Below, one piece after another: positions 15,921-22,199 of a stretch of DNA of 64,000 nt (the first letter of the stretch is position 1; each line of letters begins with the position of its first letter). A model generated the notes under the pieces. That model was not told where the DNA came from and searched no databases. It worked only from the letters and a program-made list of their open reading frames with translations. A program made the translations under genes and the position numbers. The stretch spans positions 22,879-86,878 of the forward strand of contig CANQPD010000011.1 in NCBI GenBank assembly GCA_947625655.1. Direction: 5' to 3'. The DNA is from an uncultured Dysosmobacter sp. (GTDB lineage: Bacteria; Bacillota; Clostridia; Oscillospirales; Oscillospiraceae).

Positions 15921-16003
15921 GAATACCTCCATATATACCGGCTGCGCCCCGGCGGCAGGCCCGCCAGCCCGCGGGCTCGGCGGGTCCCTGCGCGCCGGGA
16001 GCG

Positions 16004-16867
16004 TCAGCGTTTTCCGGCGCTCGCAAAAATTGTCACATTGGTATCCGGGGTACGATCTGAAAAGCCAGACTTTGCCAGACTTTCAATTACATGATATGTG
16101 TCATAGCTGTCCCTGATCTCCGGCGTATGTACAAACCAATAGAAGCCCCGATGCTTCCATTTCTCTACTTCGCCCTGAGAGTTCAGCTCCGGCTCTACCC
16201 GGTGGACAACGGTCAGACATCCCGCGATCGTCAGGCACCTGCGGACTTCCGTAGTCTGTTCCCGCAGCGGTTTTGCCAGGCGGTTGAAGGACTGGCTTGT
16301 CCCCAGGATCACACGCCGGTTTTTCCGATTCTGCGTGATGACCTCCAGCAGCTCCGGGGGGAAGTTCTTGGACTGGTTGGAACTGAACCAATTCTGCATC
16401 TCGTCCATCTGGACGATAACGCCACGGTGGCCGTTCTTGTATTCGATCAGCTGACGCCAATCCGTCAATTCGTCGTCCTCATGCTCATAGGCAAGGTTTC
16501 CAATGCGCTTACAAGAGGGATATTCATGCTGCATCCGCAAAGTCTGCTCCACCAGGGCGACCGTCTTGCCGGAACCCTGGCGGCCTGTGAAGACGATGAC
16601 ACCCTGGTAGCGGAACCAGTCCGCCGGGCGGCTGAAGAAGTCCCGTGCAAACTGCCGGGGGAACAGGATGAACACTTTTTTCAGCAGGCCGGGAGACTTC
16701 ACATTGTGATGCTCCCCGGCCGGGCGGCGCTCGCCTTTGTGCCAGGCCAGGAAGACGGAGAAGCTGACCCGGACGCCGATGACAGCGAAAACCACGCCTG
16801 CGGGGATCAGGAACCATTTCAAAATCGTCCAAAGGCCCTGGAGGATCGTAAGAATAATTTGAAGCAT
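16004..16867 (-). CDS. Zonular occludens toxin (Zot)-like assembly ATPase, pI
   Basis: This 287-residue protein is the inovirus morphogenesis ATPase that extrudes phage through the membrane. An N-terminal membrane segment (about residues 5-38) precedes the ATPase domain: Walker A TGRQGSGKTVAL (about residues 93-104) and Walker B VIVQMDEMQNW (about 150-160), followed by a TQNRKNRRVILGTSQ sensor-like stretch. Gram-negative Zot proteins carry their membrane helix near the C-terminus instead; here it is N-terminal. It follows the pVI-like gene by 12 bases. This is the key marker gene for Inoviridae. Confidence 0.92.
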   Translation of the reverse strand: MLQIILTILQGLWTILKWFLIPAGVVFAVIGVRVSFSVFLAWHKGERRPAGEHHNVKSPGLLKKVFILFPRQFARDFFSRPADWFRYQGVIVFTGRQGSGKTVALVEQTLRMQHEYPSCKRIGNLAYEHEDDELTDWRQLIEYKNGHRGVIVQMDEMQNWFSSNQSKNFPPELLEVITQNRKNRRVILGTSQSFNRLAKPLREQTTEVRRCLTIAGCLTVVHRVEPELNSQGEVEKWKHRGFYWFVHTPEIRDSYDTYHVIESLAKSGFSDRTPDTNVTIFASAGKR

Positions 16868-16879
16868 AGAAATCTCCTC

Positions 16880-17137
16880 TTAGACAAAAGGCAGCAAGTC
16901 CCAGACGGCCCGGATAACGGAAGCGATGATGCGGAACGTCCAAAGGGCAATCTGGATTGAAAAGATAGCGCCCACGGTACCCAGCGGCAGGAAGTAAAGC
17001 CCAGCCCGGATATAGGAAAAAAACGAGCCGGAGATCACCGCCTCCGCATCAATTGTTATAGCGGGCAGCGCGGCGATACAGGGGATCAGGACAACGGAGC
17101 AGATCAGCGCCAGCAGGACACCTTTTACGAATGTCAT
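16880..17137 (-). CDS. pVI-like minor coat / membrane protein
   Basis: An 85-residue hydrophobic protein with three membrane-compatible segments (starting MTFVKGVLLALICSVVLIP; then SYIRAGLYFLPLGTVGAIFS; then a final amphipathic part). ATG 17137 is preceded by AAGGAGGG. It lies between the adsorption protein and the Zot ATPase, where filamentous phages place gene VI, whose product anchors pIII to the virion end. Assignment rests on position and topology. Confidence 0.7.
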   Translation of the reverse strand: MTFVKGVLLALICSVVLIPCIAALPAITIDAEAVISGSFFSYIRAGLYFLPLGTVGAIFSIQIALWTFRIIASVIRAVWDLLPFV

Positions 17138-17149
17138 AAAATACCCTCC

Positions 17150-19150
17150 TTATGTACCATGCTTTGAACGCCAGTTCTCAATTTTTATGCTGTCCTCCGT
17201 GACCATCTCAGATCCCCGGATGATGCCTGGAGCGCGTTTGATCAGCAGGAAAAGATAGGACAGCCAGAGGATGCCGGAAAGGATACCGTCCACGGTTTCC
17301 TTGTATGGAGCGTACCAGGATAGATCAATAGCCTTGATGTTCTCCCAATCCACGCCGTACTTGTCCGAGGAGCCGAAAGAGATCGCCAGCTCCGGGGCGG
17401 TATAGGTTGCGGCCTGGGTGCTATCATCGGCTGCGGCGGCATGGCCTGTTGTTACATCGGCCAGCAGTACTGTGCCGTCAGAGACAGCAGCAGCGGTACT
17501 GGCGTCAGACACAACGTCGGCGGCAAGCTGACGGTAGATATCATGCACAGAGGTCAGCCATGAAAATTTAAAGATCAGCTTCGTAAACCAGGATTCCTGT
17601 GTCTCCGCTGTTTCTCCACCGGAAACATCTACCTCTATGTCAATATTGGGAGAAAAAATATCCTGGAGCTTGTCAAAGAGTTTAGACAGCCAGCCGGGAG
17701 AGTCTTCACCACTATCAGTGCCGGAGCCCCCAGGCGGCCCGGGCTGGCCTGTGCCGTCGTACTGCTTGTATGTCTCGCCGCAGGCGGAGCAAGTATAGAC
17801 GGTGTAGCCCAGCTTGGTGACGTCGCCGTTTTCGTTGAGTTCCGTTTCCACGGTTTCCGTAGCTTCCCAGGTATGGCCCGTGGCGGGGATTTTCTCGTCT
17901 CTGGTATAGCCGCAGAGCTCGCAGGTGTAGCGGCGGACGCCCTGTCCTGTGCATGTGGGGGCGGTGATGGTCTCGGAGGTATAGACATGCTGACAGGCTT
18001 CAGGAGCCGTTGCTTCGGCAATGACGTAGGCATATTCATCAGAGAAAACGAAGTCCAGGTTTTCCAGTGTGGTTTCGGAGGAATAGCCCTCAATATGGAC
18101 GGCGTCATCTCCGTACATCAGGCCCAGGTATTTGATATCCGTGCCGTTGTAGCTCATGGAATTATCCGCCAGTTCGAGGATATATACCCGGTCGTCATAA
18201 TAATATTTCCAGCCGACACACTGATACTGGATACCGGAGACCGGCTCCGTGAAGGCCATGGTCTGCTCGTTGAACAGGTTGGGATCATAAACCTGATTCA
18301 CGCTGCCGTTGGCGTCCGTGGTGCCGATGTAGTAGTTTGTCGTGTTGTTCGTGGTATTGTAGTTGTTGATGGTCTGCATCAGAGAGGCCGGGCGGGTGGA
18401 GGCAGGGACTACGGTCTGAGATTCTGAACGAACAGTTGCGGAGACGGAGTATGAAACATCGACTCCTAGGTAAACCGAGCTACGCATTGCATAAAATGTA
18501 TAACATAAGCGATAAGAACGTGAAGAATCCAATTTAAAGGAATAGGAGCCCGACCTCACTTTATAAGAAAATCCATTCACCATATCAGTGGAATCTGAAA
18601 AAGATGCAGAGACAGCAGAAAGGCGGGTCCATGAACCATTTAAAAGCACCTCAAGAAAAAAATCAGAATAAGAAGAAATACCAGGCGATAAGTAGTAATA
18701 AGAAAAATCAACCTGATAATCTCCAGAAGAAGAAACCTGAAAAACATCCGAGCAAATACGAGAATTAAACGAATTGGAGGGAAGAGATTTCTCCATTAAA
18801 GCCACAGAAAACGGGTTGCCGGACTGATAAGAAGTAATGTCAAAACAAGCGGAAAAAGCCGTTGAAAGCGTACCTGCCTCATAGTCAGCCCAATGGAAAC
18901 CGGGATTGAAACCTGTGTCAGCAAAGGTTACTACTGTGCTGTCTAGGGTGGAGACGTAGGTATTATAATCTTCACGGCTTCCTCCAGCGCCGTCACAAAA
19001 GGCACCGCCACCACCGGGGAAATTTGCGAATGAATAAAAATCAGAACGAGACGCACCAGCACCGCTAAAATTTCCCGCATATGTAGGCACAGCAAGAAAA
19101 GAAAATGCTATTGCAAAAAACAGGAAAAATGATATAATGCGCTTAAACAT
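17150..19150 (-). CDS. secreted adsorption protein candidate (pIII analogue)
   Basis: I take ATG 19150, which gives a classical signal peptide (FKRIISFFLFFAIAFSFL ... TYA, about residues 1-25); the frame is open 20 codons further upstream. The 666-residue protein has an Ser/Tyr-rich N-terminal domain (to about residue 240), an Asn/Thr-rich linker, a double Cys-x-x-Cys module (CELCGYTRDEKIPATGHTW and CSACGETY, about residues 385-460), a collagen-like GQPGPPGG hinge and a C-terminal membrane helix near residues 620-645. This signal-domains-hinge-anchor plan matches filamentous-phage pIII. The DNA for the N-terminal half is clearly richer in A+T, suggesting a swapped receptor-binding domain. Confidence 0.8.
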   Translation of the reverse strand: MFKRIISFFLFFAIAFSFLAVPTYAGNFSGAGASRSDFYSFANFPGGGGAFCDGAGGSREDYNTYVSTLDSTVVTFADTGFNPGFHWADYEAGTLSTAFSACFDITSYQSGNPFSVALMEKSLPSNSFNSRICSDVFQVSSSGDYQVDFSYYYLSPGISSYSDFFLEVLLNGSWTRLSAVSASFSDSTDMVNGFSYKVRSGSYSFKLDSSRSYRLCYTFYAMRSSVYLGVDVSYSVSATVRSESQTVVPASTRPASLMQTINNYNTTNNTTNYYIGTTDANGSVNQVYDPNLFNEQTMAFTEPVSGIQYQCVGWKYYYDDRVYILELADNSMSYNGTDIKYLGLMYGDDAVHIEGYSSETTLENLDFVFSDEYAYVIAEATAPEACQHVYTSETITAPTCTGQGVRRYTCELCGYTRDEKIPATGHTWEATETVETELNENGDVTKLGYTVYTCSACGETYKQYDGTGQPGPPGGSGTDSGEDSPGWLSKLFDKLQDIFSPNIDIEVDVSGGETAETQESWFTKLIFKFSWLTSVHDIYRQLAADVVSDASTAAAVSDGTVLLADVTTGHAAAADDSTQAATYTAPELAISFGSSDKYGVDWENIKAIDLSWYAPYKETVDGILSGILWLSYLFLLIKRAPGIIRGSEMVTEDSIKIENWRSKHGT

Positions 19151-19179
19151 AGGAAAATACCCCCAAAAGGAGAAAAACC

Positions 19180-19527
19180 ATGTTACTGAATGAAACAACA
19201 ATTGCGACAATAGAAACAGGATTACTTGTGTTAATAATCACGGCAGCAATCCTATTTGGCATCTATCAACTTGCCAAGAAATTAAGCCATGACCATATAG
19301 AATACCAATACAAATACAACGAATACCAAAAGGCCAAAGAAGAAATCAACGAAATAGGAGCGGACTTAAGAACGCACGAAGAATATCAAGAAGCAGCTAC
19401 GCTAGAAACAAAACCTTTTACCCAAGCAGATTTTGAGCGCTGGAAAGCTGAGAAGCGGAAGCGGGATCAGGGCGGATTTGTAAACCTGGACGCACCTGTT
19501 AGATTGCCTTGGCAGAGAACCACCTGA
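19180..19527 (+). CDS. small membrane protein with charged cytoplasmic tail
   Basis: This 115-residue product lies on the plus strand, divergent from the adsorption gene. The ATG has AAAAGGAG six bases upstream. Residues about 8-30 form one membrane helix (GLLVLIITAAILFGIYQLAKK), followed by a highly charged, probably helical tail. It ends at a terminator. Its A+T-rich start matches the adjacent receptor domain, so both may have arrived together; it might be an immunity or superinfection-exclusion protein, which is speculation. Confidence 0.65.
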   Translation: MLLNETTIATIETGLLVLIITAAILFGIYQLAKKLSHDHIEYQYKYNEYQKAKEEINEIGADLRTHEEYQEAATLETKPFTQADFERWKAEKRKRDQGGFVNLDAPVRLPWQRTT

Positions 19528-19532
19528 GAGGG

Positions 19533-19563
19533 AGCCGTGAGGAATCACGGCTTCTTTTTCTTT
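19533..19563 (+). terminator. Rho-independent terminator
   Basis: Stem AGCCGTGA / TCACGGCT with a GGAA loop, followed by TCTTTTTCTTT. It ends the 19180-19527 gene and touches repeat copy 7. Confidence 0.85.
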
Positions 19564-19616
19564 GTAACACGATCCGGCGCAGCTGCTCCGCTGGAGATCA
19601 GCCGGGATTGTGTTAC
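19564..19616 (+). repeat. palindromic prophage repeat, copy 7 (53 bp)
   Basis: Begins GTAACACGATCC and ends GGGATTGTGTTAC, so inner arms ATCCGGC/GCCGGGAT also pair. It shares the core CAGCTGCTCCGCTGG with copy 4. It separates the coat gene from the adsorption module. Confidence 0.85.
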
Positions 19617-19654
19617 AAAACGCTGCCGGAGGCCGGAACGCTCCAGCCTCCGGC
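19617..19654 (-). terminator. terminator after the coat gene
   Basis: Perfect 9-bp stem GCCGGAGGC (19625-19633) / GCCTCCGGC (19646-19654), followed on the minus strand by AGCG-TTTTG. A strong stop after the major coat gene is typical of filamentous phages. Confidence 0.7.
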
Positions 19655-19674
19655 TTGAGGGAGATGTACGGATG

Positions 19675-19848
19675 TCACGCGGAGCGCAGCATACCCAGCA
19701 CGAAAGATACGCCCTTGCGGATGGCGATGAAGCCGATAGCAGCGGGCAGGATCACCGGCAGCAGGGCAACCACTTCGTTCAGGACACCGCTCACCATGTC
19801 GGAAGTGACAACGGCAGACAGGACGGTGGTGGTAGTAGAAGCATCCAT
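19675..19848 (-). CDS. major coat protein candidate (pVIII-like)
   Basis: A 57-residue protein (start MDASTTTTVLSAVV) with a textbook inovirus coat layout: a Thr/Ser-rich polar N-terminal part, a hydrophobic helix (VVALLPVILPAAIGFIAI) and a basic C-terminal end (RKGVSFVLGMLRSA) that could contact DNA. There is no separate signal peptide, so the helix itself would direct insertion. GGAGG lies seven bases before the ATG. It sits between a secreted repeat protein and a terminator. Confidence 0.85.
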   Translation of the reverse strand: MDASTTTTVLSAVVTSDMVSGVLNEVVALLPVILPAAIGFIAIRKGVSFVLGMLRSA

Positions 19849-19893
19849 AGCTGAACCTCCTTCAAAAAGATTTATCTTAAGACCGGGGCCCGG

Positions 19894-20436
19894 TCAAAAG
19901 AACATGGCAAAGAACTTGCAGGAAAAATAAGCCACAATCACGATCACAAAGAAAAACAGGCAGCCCAGCACATAGGATTTGAACAGATCATCCGGGATCG
20001 CGTCCGGCTCTTCTTCCTCTGCTTCTTCCAACGTATATTCCATGACGCTGACCGGGATTTCCTCCGGGATATCTGTTGGATTGTCCGTTGGAGTCTCCAC
20101 CGGGACATCTTCCGGGGCATCCGCCGGAGTTTCCGCCGGGGCCTCTGCCGGGGGATCTGTGGGGACATCGGTTAGGATATCCGCTGAGGTATCCATCGGC
20201 GCATCTGCCGAAGTGTCCGCCGGAACATCCGCCGGTGTGTTCACTGGGGTATCCGCTGGGGTATCCGCTGGGGCCTCTGTCAGCGTATCTGCCGGGGTGT
20301 CCGCTGCGGTGTCTACAGGAACATCATCCGGCTCATCCGCATAAGCGGCGGGGACACAGGATACAAAAAGACACGCGACCAGCAGAAGCAACGCTGCAAT
20401 TTGCAGCAGACGCCGCATAGCTTTGTGGGACATCAT
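19894..20436 (-). CDS. secreted Asp-Thr-Pro-Ala-rich repeat protein with C-terminal membrane anchor
   Basis: ATG 20436 lies eight bases after GGGAGG. The 180-residue product has a signal peptide (RRLLQIAALLLLVACLFVSC ... AYA), then about 85 residues of imperfect four- to eight-residue units such as DTPADTP, DAPMDTS and AETPADAP, an acidic stretch and a C-terminal membrane helix near residues 155-175. It may be a second minor structural or wall-spanning protein. The repeat tract makes length variation by slippage likely. Upstream lies a tRNA-like element. The 3' end overlaps a GACCGGG/CCCGGTC palindrome before the coat gene. Confidence 0.8.
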   Translation of the reverse strand: MMSHKAMRRLLQIAALLLLVACLFVSCVPAAYADEPDDVPVDTAADTPADTLTEAPADTPADTPVNTPADVPADTSADAPMDTSADILTDVPTDPPAEAPAETPADAPEDVPVETPTDNPTDIPEEIPVSVMEYTLEEAEEEEPDAIPDDLFKSYVLGCLFFFVIVIVAYFSCKFFAMFF

Positions 20437-20453
20437 ATTCAATACCTCCCCTT

Positions 20454-20517
20454 TGGGGGCGGGGGCCGGAGTCGAACCAGCATCATCCTCGAAGCTCTGC
20501 CGTTGAGCTACCCCGCC
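20454..20517 (-). other. tRNA-like structure lacking an anticodon arm
   Basis: On the minus strand a 7-bp acceptor (GGCGGGG with CCCCGCC), the TA dinucleotide, a D arm (GCTC-AACGGCA-GAGC), a perfect T arm (GCTGG-TTCGACT-CCGGC) and an encoded CCA end are all present. Only 12 bases lie between the D and T arms, where about 22 are expected, so the anticodon arm is missing. It is 64 nt long, directly upstream of the secreted repeat-protein gene. It could be a degenerate tRNA or a structural element. Confidence 0.7.
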
Positions 20518-20522
20518 ATGTT

Positions 20523-20575
20523 GTAACACAATCTGACGCCGCAGCCAGTGGAGCTGGCGCCGGGGATTGTGTTAC
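20523..20575 (+). repeat. palindromic prophage repeat, copy 8 (53 bp)
   Basis: Begins GTAACACAATC and ends GGATTGTGTTAC, so arms pair over ten bases. It lies three bases downstream of the rep stop codon and just before the tRNA-like element. Confidence 0.85.
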
Positions 20576-20578
20576 GAT

Positions 20579-21538
20579 CTATGTACCAAACCAGCGCATG
20601 ACGCGCTGGGCGATCATGTCAAACCTGTGCTGCTTTACTAGGATGTCATACTTGGGATTCCGGCACACAGGCCGTTCCTGGATCATCTTCTCGAACTCAT
20701 ACAGGCCGTACATCTGGATACAGGCGTCAATGGCGTTTCCCGCCTGGTTGATGACGTACCGCTTGCACCGTTCCTCGTTGTACTCCATACCGGGAGACTG
20801 GTAGATGCTGATACGCTCCGCATCTTCGACCAGGTTGCACCAGTAGTCCCGCATTGACCAGCGCCATTTATTGCTGTCCTCTCCCGGCTCTACATACCGC
20901 AGATAGTTCAGCAGTACCCCGGCGTAGGCTTGTCCAATGGGGAGCGGAATTTTCGTAAACTGCACCGCGCGGTCATCACGTAGCTGCATCTCACAGCGGA
21001 TCCAATGCTCATCCAGCTTGCCGCGCTCTGCGGCCTTGTCGTAAATGCGGATCAGCACCTTGCTTTGCGGACTGCCGACAATGACGGTAGTCCCTTTGAT
21101 TTTGCGGTTGGAGGAAAGCCTGACGTCCGTGCAATCGGATTTGCTGACAAACATCTCGTCCAGGGTATCATCAACGATATCCCGGATATTAAGTATCCCG
21201 CTGTGGTCATCATAGGCCACGTCCAGGCGGGTGATCTTCAGGCCGTTGTCCCGGATGAATGAAAAGATACCTTCCCAGCCGACGGAGGACAGACTTTCAA
21301 AGGTACGGCATCCCTGGCCGGACATTTCCACCCACACGCCCATATCCGCGCGGCCATTATAGTGGACGCTGATGCAGGAGAAATATTTTCTGTCCCGGTA
21401 GCCTCTTGCGCCTTTGGTCTCTGTCCACGGAACATGGGCGAGGCCCAGGGCGGCGATCAGGTCATCCGGGGAATGTGTTTTTGAAGTAAACGAAAGCCAG
21501 TCGTATATAACGATGTTTTCCGCTGTCCTGCTATCCAC
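20579..21538 (-). CDS. rolling-circle replication initiation protein (Rep_trans type)
   Basis: The 319-residue protein would nick the double-stranded form to start rolling-circle synthesis of viral DNA. Its pattern fits the replication initiation factor family (pfam02486): VIYDWLSFTSK near the N-terminus, ITRLDVAYDDHSG, VLIRIYDKAAERG with the candidate catalytic Tyr, and WIRCEMQLRDDRA. GTG 21538 is used as start, with a GGGGG run upstream; this start is uncertain. It follows the pV-position gene. Confidence 0.88.
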   Translation of the reverse strand: MDSRTAENIVIYDWLSFTSKTHSPDDLIAALGLAHVPWTETKGARGYRDRKYFSCISVHYNGRADMGVWVEMSGQGCRTFESLSSVGWEGIFSFIRDNGLKITRLDVAYDDHSGILNIRDIVDDTLDEMFVSKSDCTDVRLSSNRKIKGTTVIVGSPQSKVLIRIYDKAAERGKLDEHWIRCEMQLRDDRAVQFTKIPLPIGQAYAGVLLNYLRYVEPGEDSNKWRWSMRDYWCNLVEDAERISIYQSPGMEYNEERCKRYVINQAGNAIDACIQMYGLYEFEKMIQERPVCRNPKYDILVKQHRFDMIAQRVMRWFGT

Positions 21539-21596
21539 TCAAGAACGCCCCCAATGCTTCTTTCGTAGGTAGTGCCCCCCTGTTAGCGGGGGGGGC

Positions 21597-21623
21597 GCGC
21601 CGGGAGGAGCTACCTCCCGGCGC
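21597..21623 (-). repeat. perfect 11-bp hairpin between rep and the pV-position gene
   Basis: GCGCCGGGAGG / CCTCCCGGCGC with a 5-base loop, beside a run of eight G residues. No T tract follows, so it is not a normal terminator. Candidate nick-site hairpin or translational control element. Confidence 0.7.
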
Positions 21624-21673
21624 ATTTGCAACACTTTGGGGAGCTGCCCCAATCTGCGTTTTGGAAGGGCCTT

Positions 21674-21970
21674 TTACGGCTCCAGAGAGATCATGTTGCC
21701 CAGGCTCGTGGCCAGCGCGACCTTGCCCTTGTCGTCAAAATACAGCGTGCAGAACTCGCCCACCGTCAGATCCTTCCAGACTGCCGGGGACAGGCATTTC
21801 AGCTTCTCAGCTTTAAAGCCCTCGGCATGGAAGTCGTCGGATGCGTAGGTGCTTGCCGGGCTGATGACGTACATATTGGCAAAGGGCTGCATCTCTCCCT
21901 TCTTGGAGCCGTCCTTGATCTCGAACTGTCCTTCCGCACAACCTACAAAGATGTAATACTTCTCGCCCAT
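21674..21970 (-). CDS. small protein in the pV (single-stranded DNA-binding) position
   Basis: A 98-residue protein (start MGEKYYIFVGCAEG) with beta-rich character and aromatic residues, from an ATG with AAAGGA upstream. It is the first gene of the minus-strand phage transcript, before rep. In many filamentous phages this slot encodes the ssDNA-binding protein that coats new viral strands. Size and beta content fit an OB-like fold, but no family motif is recognised, so the role is inferred. Confidence 0.6.
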   Translation of the reverse strand: MGEKYYIFVGCAEGQFEIKDGSKKGEMQPFANMYVISPASTYASDDFHAEGFKAEKLKCLSPAVWKDLTVGEFCTLYFDDKGKVALATSLGNMISLEP

Positions 21971-22065
21971 ATCTGACCGTCCTTTCTGGGGCTATGTTCA
22001 TCCCCTACCATAAAAATCAGCCGGACAGACTTGTCCGACTGTCAAGTTCAATTTTAAAACGCGCC

Positions 22066-22079
22066 CCGCCGCCCAACGG
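22066..22079 (+). repeat. candidate attR (14-bp direct repeat)
   Basis: Second copy of CCGCCGCCCAACGG. Here it is part of a CCCGCCG-CCCAA-CGGCGGG hairpin just before the ddl promoter. Confidence 0.35.
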
Positions 22080-22117
22080 CGGGAAGATTTCGTTTTATCG
22101 GTTGTATTCAAACGGGG

Positions 22118-22145
22118 TTTGTGCTAAACTATGAAAGATTATAAT
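22118..22145 (+). promoter_or_regulatory. ddl promoter
   Basis: Consensus -10 TATAAT (22140-22145) with a weak -35 TTTGTG (22118-22123) at 16-bp spacing, 54 bases before the ddl ATG. It marks the start of host DNA to the right of the prophage. Confidence 0.6.
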
Positions 22146-22199
22146 AGAATCAGTATGTGCATTTCGATACGCACAGACGACAGAGAGGATAGGATCGGA

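Larger units (their letters stand above)
12204..22079 (-). mobile_element. integrated inovirus (filamentous phage) of a Gram-positive host
   Basis: About 9.9 kb between valS and ddl holds a filamentous-phage gene order on the minus strand: pV-position protein, rolling-circle initiator, secreted repeat protein, major coat, adsorption protein, pVI-like protein, Zot/pI ATPase and a tiny membrane peptide. A plus-strand IS30-type transposase and small accessory genes complete it. The region also has a stem-loop-rich noncoding area and eight private palindromic repeats. Boundaries are provisional: they are the only 14-bp direct repeat I found near the two ends. No secretin is present. Transposase-mediated inovirus integration is known from metagenomic surveys of Inoviridae. 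Confidence 0.9.

Noticed and set aside
15802..16026. 74-codon minus-strand frame
   Set aside because: The 28-codon frame in the same place has a better ribosome-binding site and a clear membrane helix.
19979..20344. 121-codon Ser/Gly/Val-rich plus-strand frame
   Set aside because: It is the antisense reading of the Asp-Thr-Pro-Ala repeat tract, which makes all frames look repetitive.
12301..20575. Interpretation of the palindromes as integron attC sites or Xer dif sites
   Set aside because: Ends GTAACAC/GTGTTAC do not fit the attC RYYYAAC/GTTRRRY boxes, and no dif-like 28-bp core is visible. Only the gene-end placement is similar.
12301..20575. CRISPR-like array of regularly spaced repeats
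   Set aside because: Copies are 9 bases to several kilobases apart, cores differ, and no cas genes are present.
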